From contig NZ_LFXA01000013.1 of the NCBI RefSeq assembly GCF_001187435.1, forward strand, positions 186,001-250,000: 64,000 bases of DNA, read 5' to 3'. Within the stretch, counting starts at the first letter, position 1. Each line of letters opens with the position of its first letter. The notes under the pieces are model-generated. The model was given only the letters and a program-made list of their open reading frames with translations. It was not told the origin of the DNA and did no database searches. This DNA comes from Streptomyces caatingaensis (GTDB lineage: Bacteria > Actinomycetota > Actinomycetes > Streptomycetales > Streptomycetaceae). Shown here piece after piece: positions 1 through 10,779 of this stretch. Position numbers and translations under genes: made by a program.

Positions 1-863
1 GCGAGTTCGGGGACGAGGACGTCGGCGAGTTCGCGGGCGGTGGTGGCGACGTCGAGGGTGGTGCCGATGCGGGTGCCGGCCTCGTTGAGGAGGGCGAGGC
101 GCAGGCGGGCGCGGTGGCGTTCGGTGACGTCCTCGACGAGCTGGGTGACGCCGAGGACGCGGCCGGCGGAGTCGTTGAGGCGGAAGGCGGAGACGGAGAC
201 GTAGCGTTCGTGGGCGGGGTCGGAGCGCAGCCGGCAGGACTGTTCGGTGAAGATCATGGGCCGGCCGGTCTCGAGGACCTGGCGGAGGCGGCTTTCCACG
301 GTCTCGGTGTCGGCGGCGACGACGAAGTCGCCGGTGCGGTGGCCGACGGCCTGGTCGGGGCGGATGCCGGCGATGCCGGCGACGGCGCGGTTGACGCGCA
401 GGACGCTGAGGTCGGGGGCGTGGACGGCCAGTCCGATGGGTGAGCGGCGGAAGAGTCCGTCGAGGACGGCGCGGTCGGTCTCCCACTGGACGACCTGGGC
501 GGCGGCGGCGCCGACGAGGAACCATTCGGGGGGCGCGTCCGTCCGGGTGACGCGGCGGGCGCGGATGCCGACGTGGACGCGCCGGCCGTCGCGGTGGAGC
601 AGGGGGAGGATGCCGAACCAGCCGTGGCCGCGGAGGCAGTCGGCGGTGGCGCGGGCGATGTCGTCGTGGTCGCGGGGGTCGATGAGGACGCAGCGGGCGG
701 GCCGGCCGAGGACGTCCTCGGGGCGGTGGCCCAGCAGCTCTTGGGTGCGGGCGCCCCAGCCGGTGACGACGCCGCGGTGGTCGACGACGGCCAGGGCGGC
801 GCGGGCGGCCGAGAACGGGTCCTCCGGGCTCTCGTCAAAGAGCGTCATCGGTCCGTCCGCCAT
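1..863 (-). CDS. PAS-PAS-GAF sensor protein, 5' part (runs off left edge)
   Basis: The gene reads leftward and is cut by the window edge, so only the first 287 residues are visible. The reading frame begins MADGPMTLFDESPEDPF at an ATG at 863, preceded by a strong AAGGAGG about six bases upstream; a second in-frame ATG at 848 has no better site. Residues about 15-120 form one PAS fold (VVDHRGVVTGWGARTQELLG, then a phrase giving a DPRDHDDI turn). Residues about 125-245 form a second PAS (LRVNRAVAGIAGI, EDVTERHRARLRL). The visible end (LLNEAGTRIGTTLDVATTAR) is the typical opening of a GAF domain. In Streptomyces this order usually ends in a PP2C/SpoIIE phosphatase or a kinase domain, which acts on anti-sigma factor antagonists. 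That output domain lies outside the window, so the effector is inferred only. Confidence 0.85.
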   Translation of the reverse strand, partial: MADGPMTLFDESPEDPFSAARAALAVVDHRGVVTGWGARTQELLGHRPEDVLGRPARCVLIDPRDHDDIARATADCLRGHGWFGILPLLHRDGRRVHVGIRARRVTRTDAPPEWFLVGAAAAQVVQWETDRAVLDGLFRRSPIGLAVHAPDLSVLRVNRAVAGIAGIRPDQAVGHRTGDFVVAADTETVESRLRQVLETGRPMIFTEQSCRLRSDPAHERYVSVSAFRLNDSAGRVLGVTQLVEDVTERHRARLRLALLNEAGTRIGTTLDVATTARELADVLVPEL

Positions 864-1236
864 CGCCGGCCTCCTTCCGCGGCCACCCCTTCCACAGTGC
901 CGGGTGTGCGGCCCGGCCGCCCTTCGGGGCGGGCAAACCGCCGGGTACGTATCTTTCGCCGCCGGTCAAGTGCGGCCATCCGGACTCCGTTGCCGTCTCA
1001 ACATGTTCTCTCACATGGCGAGATACGGTTCACGCCATACCTGGTCATGACGGCAGAACCTGACAGACCGGACACGTGTGTCATGCGGCAATCCCCATGA
1101 AAAGCCGCATTCGGAATGTCGCAAAGGAGCGTCGTACGACAGCCGGCCGGATCCGTAGTGTCCCTTTCCGCACCCCGCCGAAGCGCCGTTCCGACGCGCT
1201 GACGGGGGCGCCCGTCGGAGAGGGGAGGTGTTGACG
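864..1236. other. Intergenic region between the sensor and the peptide operon
   Basis: These 373 bases separate two divergent transcription units and must hold both promoters. I see a 10-base palindrome GTCGTACGAC at 1132-1141 preceded by AAAGGAG, but no start codon follows it at a useful distance. A 17-codon frame at 1047-1100 has no ribosome site and was not called. No clear -35/-10 pair stands out. Confidence 0.5.
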
Positions 1237-1302
1237 ATGCAGGAGACCGTGGAGCTCCCCGAGGAGGAGGAGACCGTGGCCGCCAGCTGGACGGCCACCT
1301 GA
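1237..1302 (+). CDS. Putative RiPP precursor peptide, 21 residues
   Basis: A short gene of 21 codons starts with ATG at 1237 after GGGGAGG (1222-1228, eight bases upstream). The peptide opens MQETVELPEEEE and closes TVAASWTAT: an acidic leader-like half followed by a small, hydroxyl-rich tail with one Trp. The stop lies 95 bases before a radical SAM/SPASM gene in the same direction, which is the usual arrangement for a ribosomally made peptide modified by a radical enzyme. In-frame GTG (1228) and TTG (1231) starts exist but would leave no room for the ribosome site. The acidic leader and Trp-containing core are inference; the order of genes is seen. It does not match PqqA (E-x3-Y) or MftA (ends in Val-Tyr). 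Because of its size it would be missed by most gene finders. Confidence 0.6.
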   Translation: MQETVELPEEEETVAASWTAT

Positions 1303-1397
1303 TCCGGTGCCACCGGACCGGCGCGGCGGGGAGCGGTGCGGCCGCTCCCCGCCCCGCTCACCGGCCCGTCGACCCCCTGCCGATCCAGGAGAATGAC

Positions 1398-2852
1398 ATG
1401 CCGAGTTTGTCGCTGACCCCCGCCACCCGGGTGACCGCCACGGACGGGCTGCGGTTCATCGAGCGGGACGGGCGGACCCTCGTGGTCTCGCCGGGCACGG
1501 CCGGCTGGACCGTGACGGACGACGAGGCGCTCGTCGGTCTGCTCGGCCGGCTGGACGGCGGATCCGGGACGACGATGGGCGAGGCCGAGACCGCGGTGCC
1601 GCGCGAGGCGGTGCTGGAGCTGTTCCGCCGGGGTTTGGTGGCGCTCGACGGCGTCGCCTACGCCACCTCCAGCGCGCGCCCCGGCGAGCTGAAGGTCCTC
1701 ACGCCGAGGACGGCCCACAACTCCTATCCGGTGCTCGCCGTCTTCCACGTCCACAACTGGTGCAATCTGGCGTGCACTTACTGCTACACCATCGACGAGG
1801 AGGCGCCGCCCGAGAAGATCGGGCGGGAGCTGATGTGCAAGGCCGTGGACGAGATGGTGGCCATGCCCACCGCCTTCACCAGCTTCGAGTTCCACGGCGG
1901 CGAGCCGACCATGGCCATGCCGGACATCGAGGCGGTCACCGCCTACGCGCGGCGCGTCTACGGCGCGGCGGGCAAGAAGGCCGTCTTCTCGATCCAGACC
2001 AACGGCTACAACCTCAGCCCCCGGGTGCGCGACTTCCTCGCCGACAACCGCTTCTCCGTGCGCGTCTCCCTCGACGGCACCCCGGACATGCACGACGAGT
2101 TCCGCGTCGACCGCGGCGGCAAGGGCACCTACCGGGGCGTCGTCAAGGGCATCCGGCGCCTGCAGGAGCGCGGGGTGCCGGTGCACGCCGTGTGCGTCGT
2201 CCACCTCGGCAACGTGGACCGCGTCACCGAGATGTACGACTCGATGGCGGAGCTCGGCGTGGAGAGCATCCGCTTCCTGCCCGTCTTCAAGACCGGCAAG
2301 GCCGACGACGGGGACTGGCTGACCGGCGACCGCTATTTCGAGGCGTACTTCGGCGTCGTCCGCCACGTGGCGGCCCGCGGCCGGGCCGGGGAGAAGGTCG
2401 TGCCGCTCGCCAACCTCGTGGCGGGCGAGCTGGGTTCGCTGCGCTCCTTCCGCCGCGAGTACATGTGCATGCGCAACCCGTGCGGCGCCGGTGTCAATAT
2501 GATCACCGTGGACGTCAACGGCGACCTCTACCCCTGCGAGGAGATGATCGGCAAGCCGGAGTTCGTCATCGGCAACCTCGCCCGGACCACCATCCGCAAC
2601 GCCGTCGACACCAGCGAGGTGGTGCGCACGCTCCGGGAGCGGCACGTGGAGGAGATCCCCGAGTGCGCCGTGTGCACCTGGAAGCAGCTGTGCCACGGCG
2701 GCTGCGTCCACAAGAGCTACACCCACTTCAAGCGGCTGGACCGGGAGTCCGAGCACTGCTCCTACTACAAGCGGATCTACGAGGAACTGATTTGGCTGGA
2801 ACAGTCCGAACCCGGCAGCTGGGACGCCCTGACCGCCGCACCGGGGCAGTGA
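1398..2852 (+). CDS. Radical SAM/SPASM peptide-modifying enzyme
   Basis: A 484-residue enzyme starting at ATG 1398 after AGGAGA. The radical SAM cluster motif is CNLACTYCY (C122-x3-C126-x2-C129), which binds the 4Fe-4S cluster that cleaves S-adenosylmethionine. The C-terminal SPASM region supplies further cysteines for auxiliary clusters: C357, C362, C380, then C423-x2-C426-x5-C432-x3-C436 and C454, with GDLYPCEE and GGCVHKSY around them. Residues 1-100 lack the barrel and carry a small beta-rich segment (LRFIERDGRTLVVSP, then helices) that could be a built-in PqqD-like precursor recognition domain; this is inference. The family makes C-C, C-O or thioether links or epimerises residues in short peptides. 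It lies directly after the 21-residue peptide and two bases before the exporter, so one operon is likely. Confidence 0.9.
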   Translation: MPSLSLTPATRVTATDGLRFIERDGRTLVVSPGTAGWTVTDDEALVGLLGRLDGGSGTTMGEAETAVPREAVLELFRRGLVALDGVAYATSSARPGELKVLTPRTAHNSYPVLAVFHVHNWCNLACTYCYTIDEEAPPEKIGRELMCKAVDEMVAMPTAFTSFEFHGGEPTMAMPDIEAVTAYARRVYGAAGKKAVFSIQTNGYNLSPRVRDFLADNRFSVRVSLDGTPDMHDEFRVDRGGKGTYRGVVKGIRRLQERGVPVHAVCVVHLGNVDRVTEMYDSMAELGVESIRFLPVFKTGKADDGDWLTGDRYFEAYFGVVRHVAARGRAGEKVVPLANLVAGELGSLRSFRREYMCMRNPCGAGVNMITVDVNGDLYPCEEMIGKPEFVIGNLARTTIRNAVDTSEVVRTLRERHVEEIPECAVCTWKQLCHGGCVHKSYTHFKRLDRESEHCSYYKRIYEELIWLEQSEPGSWDALTAAPGQ

Positions 2853-2853
2853 C

Positions 2854-4131
2854 GTGCGCGCACCCGTAGCGGCCCCGGCGGGCCGCACCCGGGCCTGGCC
2901 CCGCGGCTACAGACGGCTGCTCGGCGCCCGGGTGCTGCTGCGCGGCTACTTCTTCGTCCCCTTCATCGTCCTGTACGCGCAGGACATCGGGGTGTCGCTG
3001 GGCACCCTGCTGGCCGTCGAGGCGTTCTTCTCCCTGCTGGTCGTCCTCGCCGATCTGCCCGCCGGGCAGTTCGCGGACCGCATCGGACCGCGCCGGGCGC
3101 TGGTGGTGGGAGCGTCCCTGGAGGCGGCCGGGGCGCTGCTGCTGGGCCTGTGGGCGCACCCGGGGGTCTTCTGGGCCGCCCAGCCGCTGTTCGCCGGGGC
3201 GATGGCGCTGACCCAGGGGGCCGACGCGGGCCTGGCGGGGGCGCTGCTGCGGCGGGAGGCGCGCGCGGACCCGGCGCGGGAGGCCGCGTTCGAGGCGGCC
3301 TTCGAGCGGGGCGAGCGGATCCTGCAGTCGACGAGCCTGGGCTGGAACGCGGCGGTGTTCGTGGCCGGCAGCGCGCTGTCGCTCATCGGCTTCCCGGCGA
3401 CGTTCCTGGCCACCGGGATCACCCAACTCGCCGCGGTGGCCCTGCTGTTCACCGTGCCGGACTGCCGTACGGCGGGCGGCGCGGGCGGCGGGGCGGACGA
3501 GCGGCTGGGCATGGCCGCCTGGGCCCGCCGGCTGTACGGGGCCCTGCGCGCCTCCCCCGCCCTGCGGCTGGACCTGGCGGCGATGGTCCTCACGGGCACG
3601 GCGTTCGCGGCGCTGCTCTACCTCGTCCCGGCGTTCCTGGTCGGCGCGGGCGTCGACGCCCACCTCACCGGCGCGGCGAGCGCCGGCATCTCCCTGGTGG
3701 CGGCCGGTCTCGGCTACCTGCTGCCGGGCGGCTGGACCCTGCGCGTCCCGGTGCTGCTGGCCGCCGCCGGGGCGCTGGCGTTCACGGTGCCGGTGGCGGC
3801 GGTGGCGCTCGCCGGCGGCGTCCTCGTCCAGGCCGGTCAGGCCCGGCTGCTGCCGCGCTACCGGGCCCGGGTGATGCGGGACCTGGGCCGGTACGGGGAG
3901 GCCGCGGCCATGAGCCTGGTCACGACGACCACCAGCCTGGGCTTCGCGGTGCTCGCCCCCTTCCTGGGCCTGCTCGTCGACCGGCTCCACCGCACGGGCC
4001 TGGCGCTGACGTGCACGGCGCTGCTGCTGGCGGCGGGCGCCACGATGTCCGTCCAGCTGCGCCGGCCGGCGGCTGCGCAGCCGGCCGGCCACCTCGGTAC
4101 GGCGAGGACCCGGCGCGAGGACGCAGTGTGA
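2854..4131 (+). CDS. MFS transporter, probable exporter of the modified peptide
   Basis: A 425-residue membrane protein of the major facilitator superfamily. It begins at GTG 2854, one base after the radical SAM stop, so translation is probably coupled. About twelve hydrophobic segments are visible, and the loop between segments 2 and 3 has the family-like DLPAGQFADRIGPRRALV (compare the G-x3-D-R-x-G-R-R motif A). The C-terminal tail after residue 400 is soluble. Tight coupling to the radical SAM gene suggests it exports the product; this argues against a purely intracellular cofactor. The substrate is inferred from position only. Confidence 0.85.
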   Translation: MRAPVAAPAGRTRAWPRGYRRLLGARVLLRGYFFVPFIVLYAQDIGVSLGTLLAVEAFFSLLVVLADLPAGQFADRIGPRRALVVGASLEAAGALLLGLWAHPGVFWAAQPLFAGAMALTQGADAGLAGALLRREARADPAREAAFEAAFERGERILQSTSLGWNAAVFVAGSALSLIGFPATFLATGITQLAAVALLFTVPDCRTAGGAGGGADERLGMAAWARRLYGALRASPALRLDLAAMVLTGTAFAALLYLVPAFLVGAGVDAHLTGAASAGISLVAAGLGYLLPGGWTLRVPVLLAAAGALAFTVPVAAVALAGGVLVQAGQARLLPRYRARVMRDLGRYGEAAAMSLVTTTTSLGFAVLAPFLGLLVDRLHRTGLALTCTALLLAAGATMSVQLRRPAAAQPAGHLGTARTRREDAV

Positions 4132-4172
4132 AAGGGACGATGCAGGGTGAAGCAGTGTGACAAGGAGGCGGT

Positions 4173-4919
4173 GTGAAGCGGATCGAGTCGCTCTGTTCAC
4201 TGGACGGCAAACACGTCCTGGTCACCGGGGCCTCCGGGGCCATCGGCAGGGAAGCCGTCCACACCTTCGCGGAGGCGGGCGCCAAGGTGCTCGCCGTGGA
4301 CCGCAACCAGGGGCCGCTGGACGGCCTGCGGGCGGCGGGCGTGCTCGCCGGCCACCTGGTGGGGGACCTGGCGGACCCGGCGTTCTGCGACGCGGTCGCC
4401 GACCAGTGGCCCGTGGTGGACGTCCTCGTCAACAACGTCGGCTCCGGCGTCTCGATCACCCTGGCCGACACCTCCGACGAGCAGCTCGACGGCATGCTGG
4501 ACGCCAACCTGCGGCCCGCCGTGCGGCTGTGCCGGCGCCTGGCCCCGGGCATGGGCGAGCGCGGCCACGGAAAGATCATCAACGTTTCGTCGGTCCTGGC
4601 GATGCACCCCGTGCCGACGGTCGCGGCCTACGCCGCCGCCAAGGCCGCCCTGATCGGCTTCACCCGCAGCATCGCCCTGGAGTACGCCCCGCGCCACGTC
4701 CAGGCCAACGTCCTGGCCCCCGGCTACCTCGAAGGCCCCAAGAACGCCGGCTACTTCGCCTCCCCGGCGGGCCGGTCCTTCGTCGACCGCTTCATGCCCA
4801 ACGGCAGCGTCGGCCGCGGCGACTCCCTCAACGGCCCGCTGCTCTTCCTCGCCTCGGCGATGTCGGACCACGTCACGGGACACGTGCTCGTGGCCGACGG
4901 GGGGTACAGCATCTGGTGA
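4173..4919 (+). CDS. Short-chain dehydrogenase/reductase in the peptide operon
   Basis: A 248-residue classical SDR. It starts at GTG 4173 after AAGGAGG. The nucleotide-binding glycine motif TGASGAIG is at residues 18-25, the NNVG motif follows, and the catalytic set is S140, Y153 and K157 (YAAAK). The C-terminal phrase VTGHVLVADGGYS is typical of the family. It should move hydride between NAD(P)H and a carbonyl or alcohol. Its stop codon overlaps the next gene's GTG start (GTGA), so it belongs to the operon. A redox step on a peptide-derived small product is the likely role, by analogy with other pathways in which radical SAM modification is followed by proteolysis and redox tailoring; this is inference. 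Confidence 0.88.
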   Translation: MKRIESLCSLDGKHVLVTGASGAIGREAVHTFAEAGAKVLAVDRNQGPLDGLRAAGVLAGHLVGDLADPAFCDAVADQWPVVDVLVNNVGSGVSITLADTSDEQLDGMLDANLRPAVRLCRRLAPGMGERGHGKIINVSSVLAMHPVPTVAAYAAAKAALIGFTRSIALEYAPRHVQANVLAPGYLEGPKNAGYFASPAGRSFVDRFMPNGSVGRGDSLNGPLLFLASAMSDHVTGHVLVADGGYSIW

Positions 4920-5786
4920 ACTCCCCCACCCAGAAGGCGTGGTACGCGTGGCCGGCGCACGACGCGGTCACCGCGACGCGCGTCGGCGGGACGGAGGGGC
5001 CCGCCGTCGCCCTGGGCCTGCTGCCCCACGCCAACGAGCCCCTCGGCAACGTCGTCCTGTCGCGGACCGGCGACTACGCCGGCGACCCGGAGGGGCTGTG
5101 GCTGGTCGGCCCGGTCGAACCCCCGCCCGCCGCCGGCCGCTTCCCCCTGCCCTGCGACCTCCTCGCCTTCCTCGCCGGCGGACACCTGCCGCCCCTCCCC
5201 GACCAGGCCGAGTTCTCCCACACCGCGGCGGAGCCGGCGACCTTGGGGCAGCGGCGCGCGCACGCCTTCCGCCGCGCCGTCGGCGCGACCGGGGCCGAGG
5301 CGCTGCTCCTCCTCCACAACGACGCGTTCTCCCCCTTCCCCTACCTCTACGCCCACCGCCCCTGGCCCGCCCTGGAGGACGCCCTGCTGCGCTCCCCCGA
5401 CCACCCGGCGGGCACGGTGCCGCCGGCCGCCTGGACGGACCGCCTGGGGCCGCGCACCTACGCCTACTTCCCTGCCGCCCGCCTGGGCGTGCGCGGCCAG
5501 GAGAGCGCCGGGTGCTTCCTGCCGGACGCCCTCGGCATCCCCGTCCTCACCCTCGAACTGCCCATGTTCCGCTGGGAGTCCGTCCCCGACGCCGTGCGCC
5601 GCGACCTGCGCGAGGCGATGGGCCGCTGGATCGCGGACGGCGCCGGCGACCGCACCGGCCTGCTGGAGCGCGCCCGCCGGCTCCCGGCCCCGGTGCCGAT
5701 GATCCCCGCCGAGGTGACCGCCCGCACGCTCCGCACGGCCGTCGCCGCCGTGCGCGGGGAGCTGCGCGCGGCGGCGACGGCCCGGC

Positions 5787-5800
<14 letters not shown>
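4916..5800 (+). CDS. M14-type zinc carboxypeptidase-like protein
   Basis: A 294-residue protein that starts with a GTG overlapping the SDR stop by four bases. The open frame extends further upstream but only through the SDR gene. It shows the zinc peptidase M14 / succinylglutamate desuccinylase layout: HxxE as H38-A-N-E41, a third zinc ligand H134 in LLLLHNDAF, and the catalytic glutamate E214 in LTLELPMF. The family removes C-terminal residues or acyl groups. In this operon it is the natural candidate for trimming the modified peptide to its final size. Its last 14 bases overlap the convergent ABC-F gene. Function is strong at family level and inferred for the substrate. Confidence 0.75.
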
Positions 5801-7388
<1,588 letters not shown>

Positions 7389-7410
7389 GGGATGACGCTC
7401 CGGAAGGGCT

Positions 7411-7480
7411 GAGGAACACACGGGTGGCGTGGAGGCGGGTTCCTCGGCTAGGAGATGCGGGGCGTCGGCATGGGAGGCAT
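7411..7480 (-). promoter_or_regulatory. Structured leader with a 10-codon upstream frame before the ABC-F gene
   Basis: Upstream of the ABC-F start, read on the minus strand, there is a TAGCAT hexamer directly before an ATG at 7480 that opens a short frame (MPPMPTPRIS, stop 7450-7448). A perfect 7-base inverted repeat GAGGAAC/GTTCCTC (7439-7445 with 7411-7417, 21-base loop) follows, then the ABC-F start. A tiny frame plus a hairpin is the layout of translation attenuators known for some ABC-F resistance genes. No ribosome site is visible for the short frame. Confidence 0.3.
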
Positions 7481-7650
7481 GCTAACGCGGAGCCCGGCCC
7501 TCCGCATCCGGTTTTTTCCGGGCCTCCGGACGACGTCCCGGTGAAGCGGCTGCGAAGGCCCTGTGCTCCCCGGGCCGTCCGCCCGCCCGGCACCCCCGCA
7601 CCACGGGATGATCCGGAAAGGACCGACCGGACGGCTCGCGGAAGGGCGTC

Positions 7651-8439
7651 GTGGAACTCTGGCTGCTCAACACCTTCAGCACCCCTGCCCTGGCCACCGT
7701 CTTCATCGGCGGCATCGTGCTCTTCGCCGTGGCCGGCGGCCTGCTGGTGCGGCGCCGGATGCCGCACACCGTCGCGGGGCGGCACAACGAGACCGTCGGC
7801 GTCGTCCTCGGCATCTACGGCGCGATCTACGGCATCATCCTGGCCTTCGTCATCGTGGCCGAGTGGGAGGCCCTGGGCACCGCCCGCAACAACGTCGCCA
7901 CCGAGGCCACGCAGACCGCCGAAGTCCTGCGGGACGCCGCGGTCTTCCCGCCCGCGCAGCAGCGCGCCGTATCCTCCGCCATAGGGGCGTACGTGCACGC
8001 CATCGTCGACAAGCAGTGGCCGCGCATGCGCGAGGGGCATCCGGACCCGAACCTCACCAACCCCCAAGTCGTCGCCCTCTACCGGGCGTTCCAGACCTAC
8101 GAGCCCACCACCGAGGCGCAGAAGGCCTATTACGCCCAGGCGGTCTCCAACCTGGGCGGCGTCGCCGCCGCGCGCCGCAGCCGGCTCGCGACCTCCCAGG
8201 AGCAGCTCCCGGTCCTGCTCACCGTCCTGGTCCTGGGCGGCGCGCTCGTGATCATCCCGCTGACCTGGGTGTACGGGATCCGCAGCATCCGCGTGCAGAT
8301 CGTCTTCGTCGGCGCGGTCGCGGCCCTGATCGGCGTGAGCGTCCTCCTCGTCCTCACCCTGGACCGCCCGTTCTCCGGCGACCTCACCATCCCGCCCACC
8401 CCGTTCAAGGAGGGCATCCTCGCGCAGTTCTGGCGCTGA
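7651..8439 (+). CDS. Bestrophin-like (DUF4239-type) membrane protein
   Basis: A 262-residue protein starting at GTG 7651 after GGAAGGG. It has two hydrophobic segments near the N-terminus (about 15-30 and 50-70), a soluble middle of about 120 residues, and two more at about 190-210 and 217-235. The signatures LGIYGAIYGIILAFVIV and the EWEALGTARNNVATEA stretch are typical of the DUF4239 bestrophin-like proteins, which are common in actinomycetes and have no settled function. It stands alone: 260 bases upstream to ABC-F and 78 bases downstream to the pabAB gene. Confidence 0.75.
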   Translation: MELWLLNTFSTPALATVFIGGIVLFAVAGGLLVRRRMPHTVAGRHNETVGVVLGIYGAIYGIILAFVIVAEWEALGTARNNVATEATQTAEVLRDAAVFPPAQQRAVSSAIGAYVHAIVDKQWPRMREGHPDPNLTNPQVVALYRAFQTYEPTTEAQKAYYAQAVSNLGGVAAARRSRLATSQEQLPVLLTVLVLGGALVIIPLTWVYGIRSIRVQIVFVGAVAALIGVSVLLVLTLDRPFSGDLTIPPTPFKEGILAQFWR

Positions 8440-8517
8440 GCCCGGGGGTCGGGGCCCGCAACCCGGCCGTGGCGAACGGCCGATGTCGTGCGTCCATCCG
8501 TGTGGCCGGGGAGCCGG

Positions 8518-10773
8518 GTGCTTTTGCGGCCGGGACGAGGGGACACCCAGCACAGGGTCCCCCGTCCGGCGCGAACCTCGGAGCCCGCCATCAAAGTCCT
8601 CCTCGTCGACAACCACGACTCGTACACGTACAACCTCTTCCAGCTCATAGCCGCGGAATACGGCACGGAACCCGACGTCCTGACCAACGACGACCCGGCG
8701 TGGGAGGGCGTCGACCTCCGCTCCTACGACGCGGCCGTCATCTCCCCCGGCCCCGGACGCCCCGGCAGACCGCGGGACTTCGGGCGCTCGCGGGACGTCC
8801 TGGCCGACGGCCGCCTCCCGGTGCTCGGCGTGTGCCTGGGCCACCAGGGCCTCGGGGCGGAGGCGGGCGCCCGGGTGGTGCAGTCCCCGCGCCCGCGGCA
8901 CGGGCACCTGACGACCGTCACGCACACCGGTGACGCGCTGTTCGCGGGCGTGCCACGGGAGTTCACGGCGGTGCGCTACCACTCGCTGTGCCTGGCCGAG
9001 CCCGTGCCGGACGTCCTGCGGGTGACCGCGCGGGCCGAGGACGGGGTCGTCATGGCGGTGGCCCACCGCGAACGCCCGTGGTGGGGTGTGCAGTTCCATC
9101 CCGAGTCGGTGGCCTCGGAGCACGGTGCCCGGCTGATGGCCAACTTCCGTTCCCTGGCGCGCGCCGCCCACCGCCGGGACGGCCGGCGGACGGCGGCCCG
9201 GCCCTCGGCCCCGCGCGCGGCCCCCCGCCGGACGGCCGCGCGACCGGCCCCCGGCGCGCCGCCGCTGGAGGTCAAGTACACCGTCCTGCCCGGCGAGACC
9301 GACACCCGCGCCGTCTTCACGGCCCTGTACCGCGACAGCGACCCGGTCTTCTGGCTGGACAGCGCGCATGTGGCGGAGGGGCTCTCCCGCTTCTCCTTCC
9401 TGGGTGACGCGTCCGGCCCGCTGGGCGAGCTGCTGACGTACCGCGCCGGCGAGGGGCGGGTGACCGTCCGGCACGGCAACGGGGTGACCACCACCTGCCC
9501 CGGCAGCGTCTTCGACGTCCTGGAGGAGCGGTTGCGGGTGCGGTCGGTGGCCCCGCCGCACGATCCGCCGTTCGACTTCGCCGGCGGGTACGTCGGCTAC
9601 TTCGGGTACGAGCTGCGGGCCGACTGCGGCTCCCCGCACGGCCGCCGGGCCCCCGCCCCGGACGCCCAGTGGCTGTTCTGCGACCGCTTCGTCGCCGTCG
9701 ACCACCGGGAGAAGCGGACCTGGCTGGTGGCGCTGTGCCGCCCGGAGGAGCCGGGCGAGCCGCAGGCCGCGGAGGACTGGCTGGCGGCGACCGCGCGGGC
9801 GGTGCGCGAACTGCCGCACACCCGGCGCCCGCCGGGCGCCGCGGCCGCGCGCCCGCCGGACACCCGGGCCGCCGCCCGCCGCGCCGAGGCCGCCCTGGCC
9901 CGCCCCGAGGCCGGCTACCTCGCCGACATCGCCGAGTGCCGACGGCAGTTGTACGCGGGCGAGAGCTACGAGCTGTGCCTGACCAACACGGTCACCCTGC
10001 CCGCGCCCGACGACCCGCTCGCCTGCTACACCCGGCTGCGCGCCCTCAACCCGGCCCCGTACGGCGCCCTGTTGCGCTTCGGCGGGACGTGGGTGCTCAG
10101 CGCCTCCCCGGAGCGTTTCCTGCGCGTGGACCGCGACCGGACGGCGGAGAGCAAGCCGATCAAGGGCACCGCCCGGCGCGGCGACGACCCGGCGGAGGAC
10201 GAGGCGCTGTGTCGCTCGCTGCGCGAGGACCCCAAGACCCGTGCCGAGAACCTGATGATCGCCGATCTGCTCCGCAACGACCTCGGCCGGGTCTGCGAGG
10301 TGGGCACCGTCGAGGTGCCCGAGTTCCTCGCGACGGAGAGCTACGCCACCGTCCACCAGCTGGTGTCGACGGTCCGGGGCCGGCTGCGCCCGGACGTGGG
10401 GGCGGTGGGCGCCGTGCGGGCGTGCTTCCCCGGCGGGTCGATGACGGGCGCGCCGAAACTGCGGTCGCTGGACATCCTCGACGGGCTCGAAAAGCGGCCG
10501 CGCGGCATATACTCGGGCGCGCTCGGCTATCTGTCCGCCTCGGGCCCGGCGGACCTGAGCATCGTCATCCGCACCGCCGTCCTGCACGACGGCGTCCTGA
10601 CCGCGGGGACCGGCGGGGCGATCCTGCTGGACTCCGATCCGGCCGCCGAGTACGCCGAGATCCTGCTCAAGGCCGCCGCCACCGTCCAGGCGCTGCCGGA
10701 CGAGGGCGCGCCCCGCACGGGGCACGCCCCGGCGGCGGTCCGCCGCACCACCCGTCCCGTCCGCACGAGGTGA
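8518..10773 (+). CDS. pabAB: Fused aminodeoxychorismate synthase (PabA-PabB)
   Basis: Converts chorismate plus glutamine to 4-amino-4-deoxychorismate. Residues about 25-215 are a class I glutamine amidotransferase with LLVDNHDSYTYNLF, the nucleophile C106 in GVCLGHQG and H194/E196 in GVQFHPES. An Ala/Arg-rich linker follows, then the chorismate-binding PabB part with PIKGT (K549, the ADC-synthase form rather than the PIAGT of anthranilate synthase), KTRAENLMIADLLRNDLG and FPGGSMTGAPK. I chose GTG 8518 because GGGGAG lies just upstream; GTG 8488 or 8500 are possible. Homologues start at the point matching ATC 8590, which has its own GGAG, so the true start is uncertain. Fused PabAB proteins usually belong to secondary pathways in Streptomyces (p-aminobenzoate or p-aminophenylalanine type products). 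No PabC lyase is nearby. Confidence 0.9.
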   Translation: MLLRPGRGDTQHRVPRPARTSEPAIKVLLVDNHDSYTYNLFQLIAAEYGTEPDVLTNDDPAWEGVDLRSYDAAVISPGPGRPGRPRDFGRSRDVLADGRLPVLGVCLGHQGLGAEAGARVVQSPRPRHGHLTTVTHTGDALFAGVPREFTAVRYHSLCLAEPVPDVLRVTARAEDGVVMAVAHRERPWWGVQFHPESVASEHGARLMANFRSLARAAHRRDGRRTAARPSAPRAAPRRTAARPAPGAPPLEVKYTVLPGETDTRAVFTALYRDSDPVFWLDSAHVAEGLSRFSFLGDASGPLGELLTYRAGEGRVTVRHGNGVTTTCPGSVFDVLEERLRVRSVAPPHDPPFDFAGGYVGYFGYELRADCGSPHGRRAPAPDAQWLFCDRFVAVDHREKRTWLVALCRPEEPGEPQAAEDWLAATARAVRELPHTRRPPGAAAARPPDTRAAARRAEAALARPEAGYLADIAECRRQLYAGESYELCLTNTVTLPAPDDPLACYTRLRALNPAPYGALLRFGGTWVLSASPERFLRVDRDRTAESKPIKGTARRGDDPAEDEALCRSLREDPKTRAENLMIADLLRNDLGRVCEVGTVEVPEFLATESYATVHQLVSTVRGRLRPDVGAVGAVRACFPGGSMTGAPKLRSLDILDGLEKRPRGIYSGALGYLSASGPADLSIVIRTAVLHDGVLTAGTGGAILLDSDPAAEYAEILLKAAATVQALPDEGAPRTGHAPAAVRRTTRPVRTR

Positions 10774-10779
10774 GGGCAG

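Noticed and set aside
1047..1100. 17-codon frame (MTAEPDRPDTCVMRQSP) upstream of the peptide operon
   Set aside because: No ribosome site, no partner gene, and the real precursor at 1237 has a much better context.
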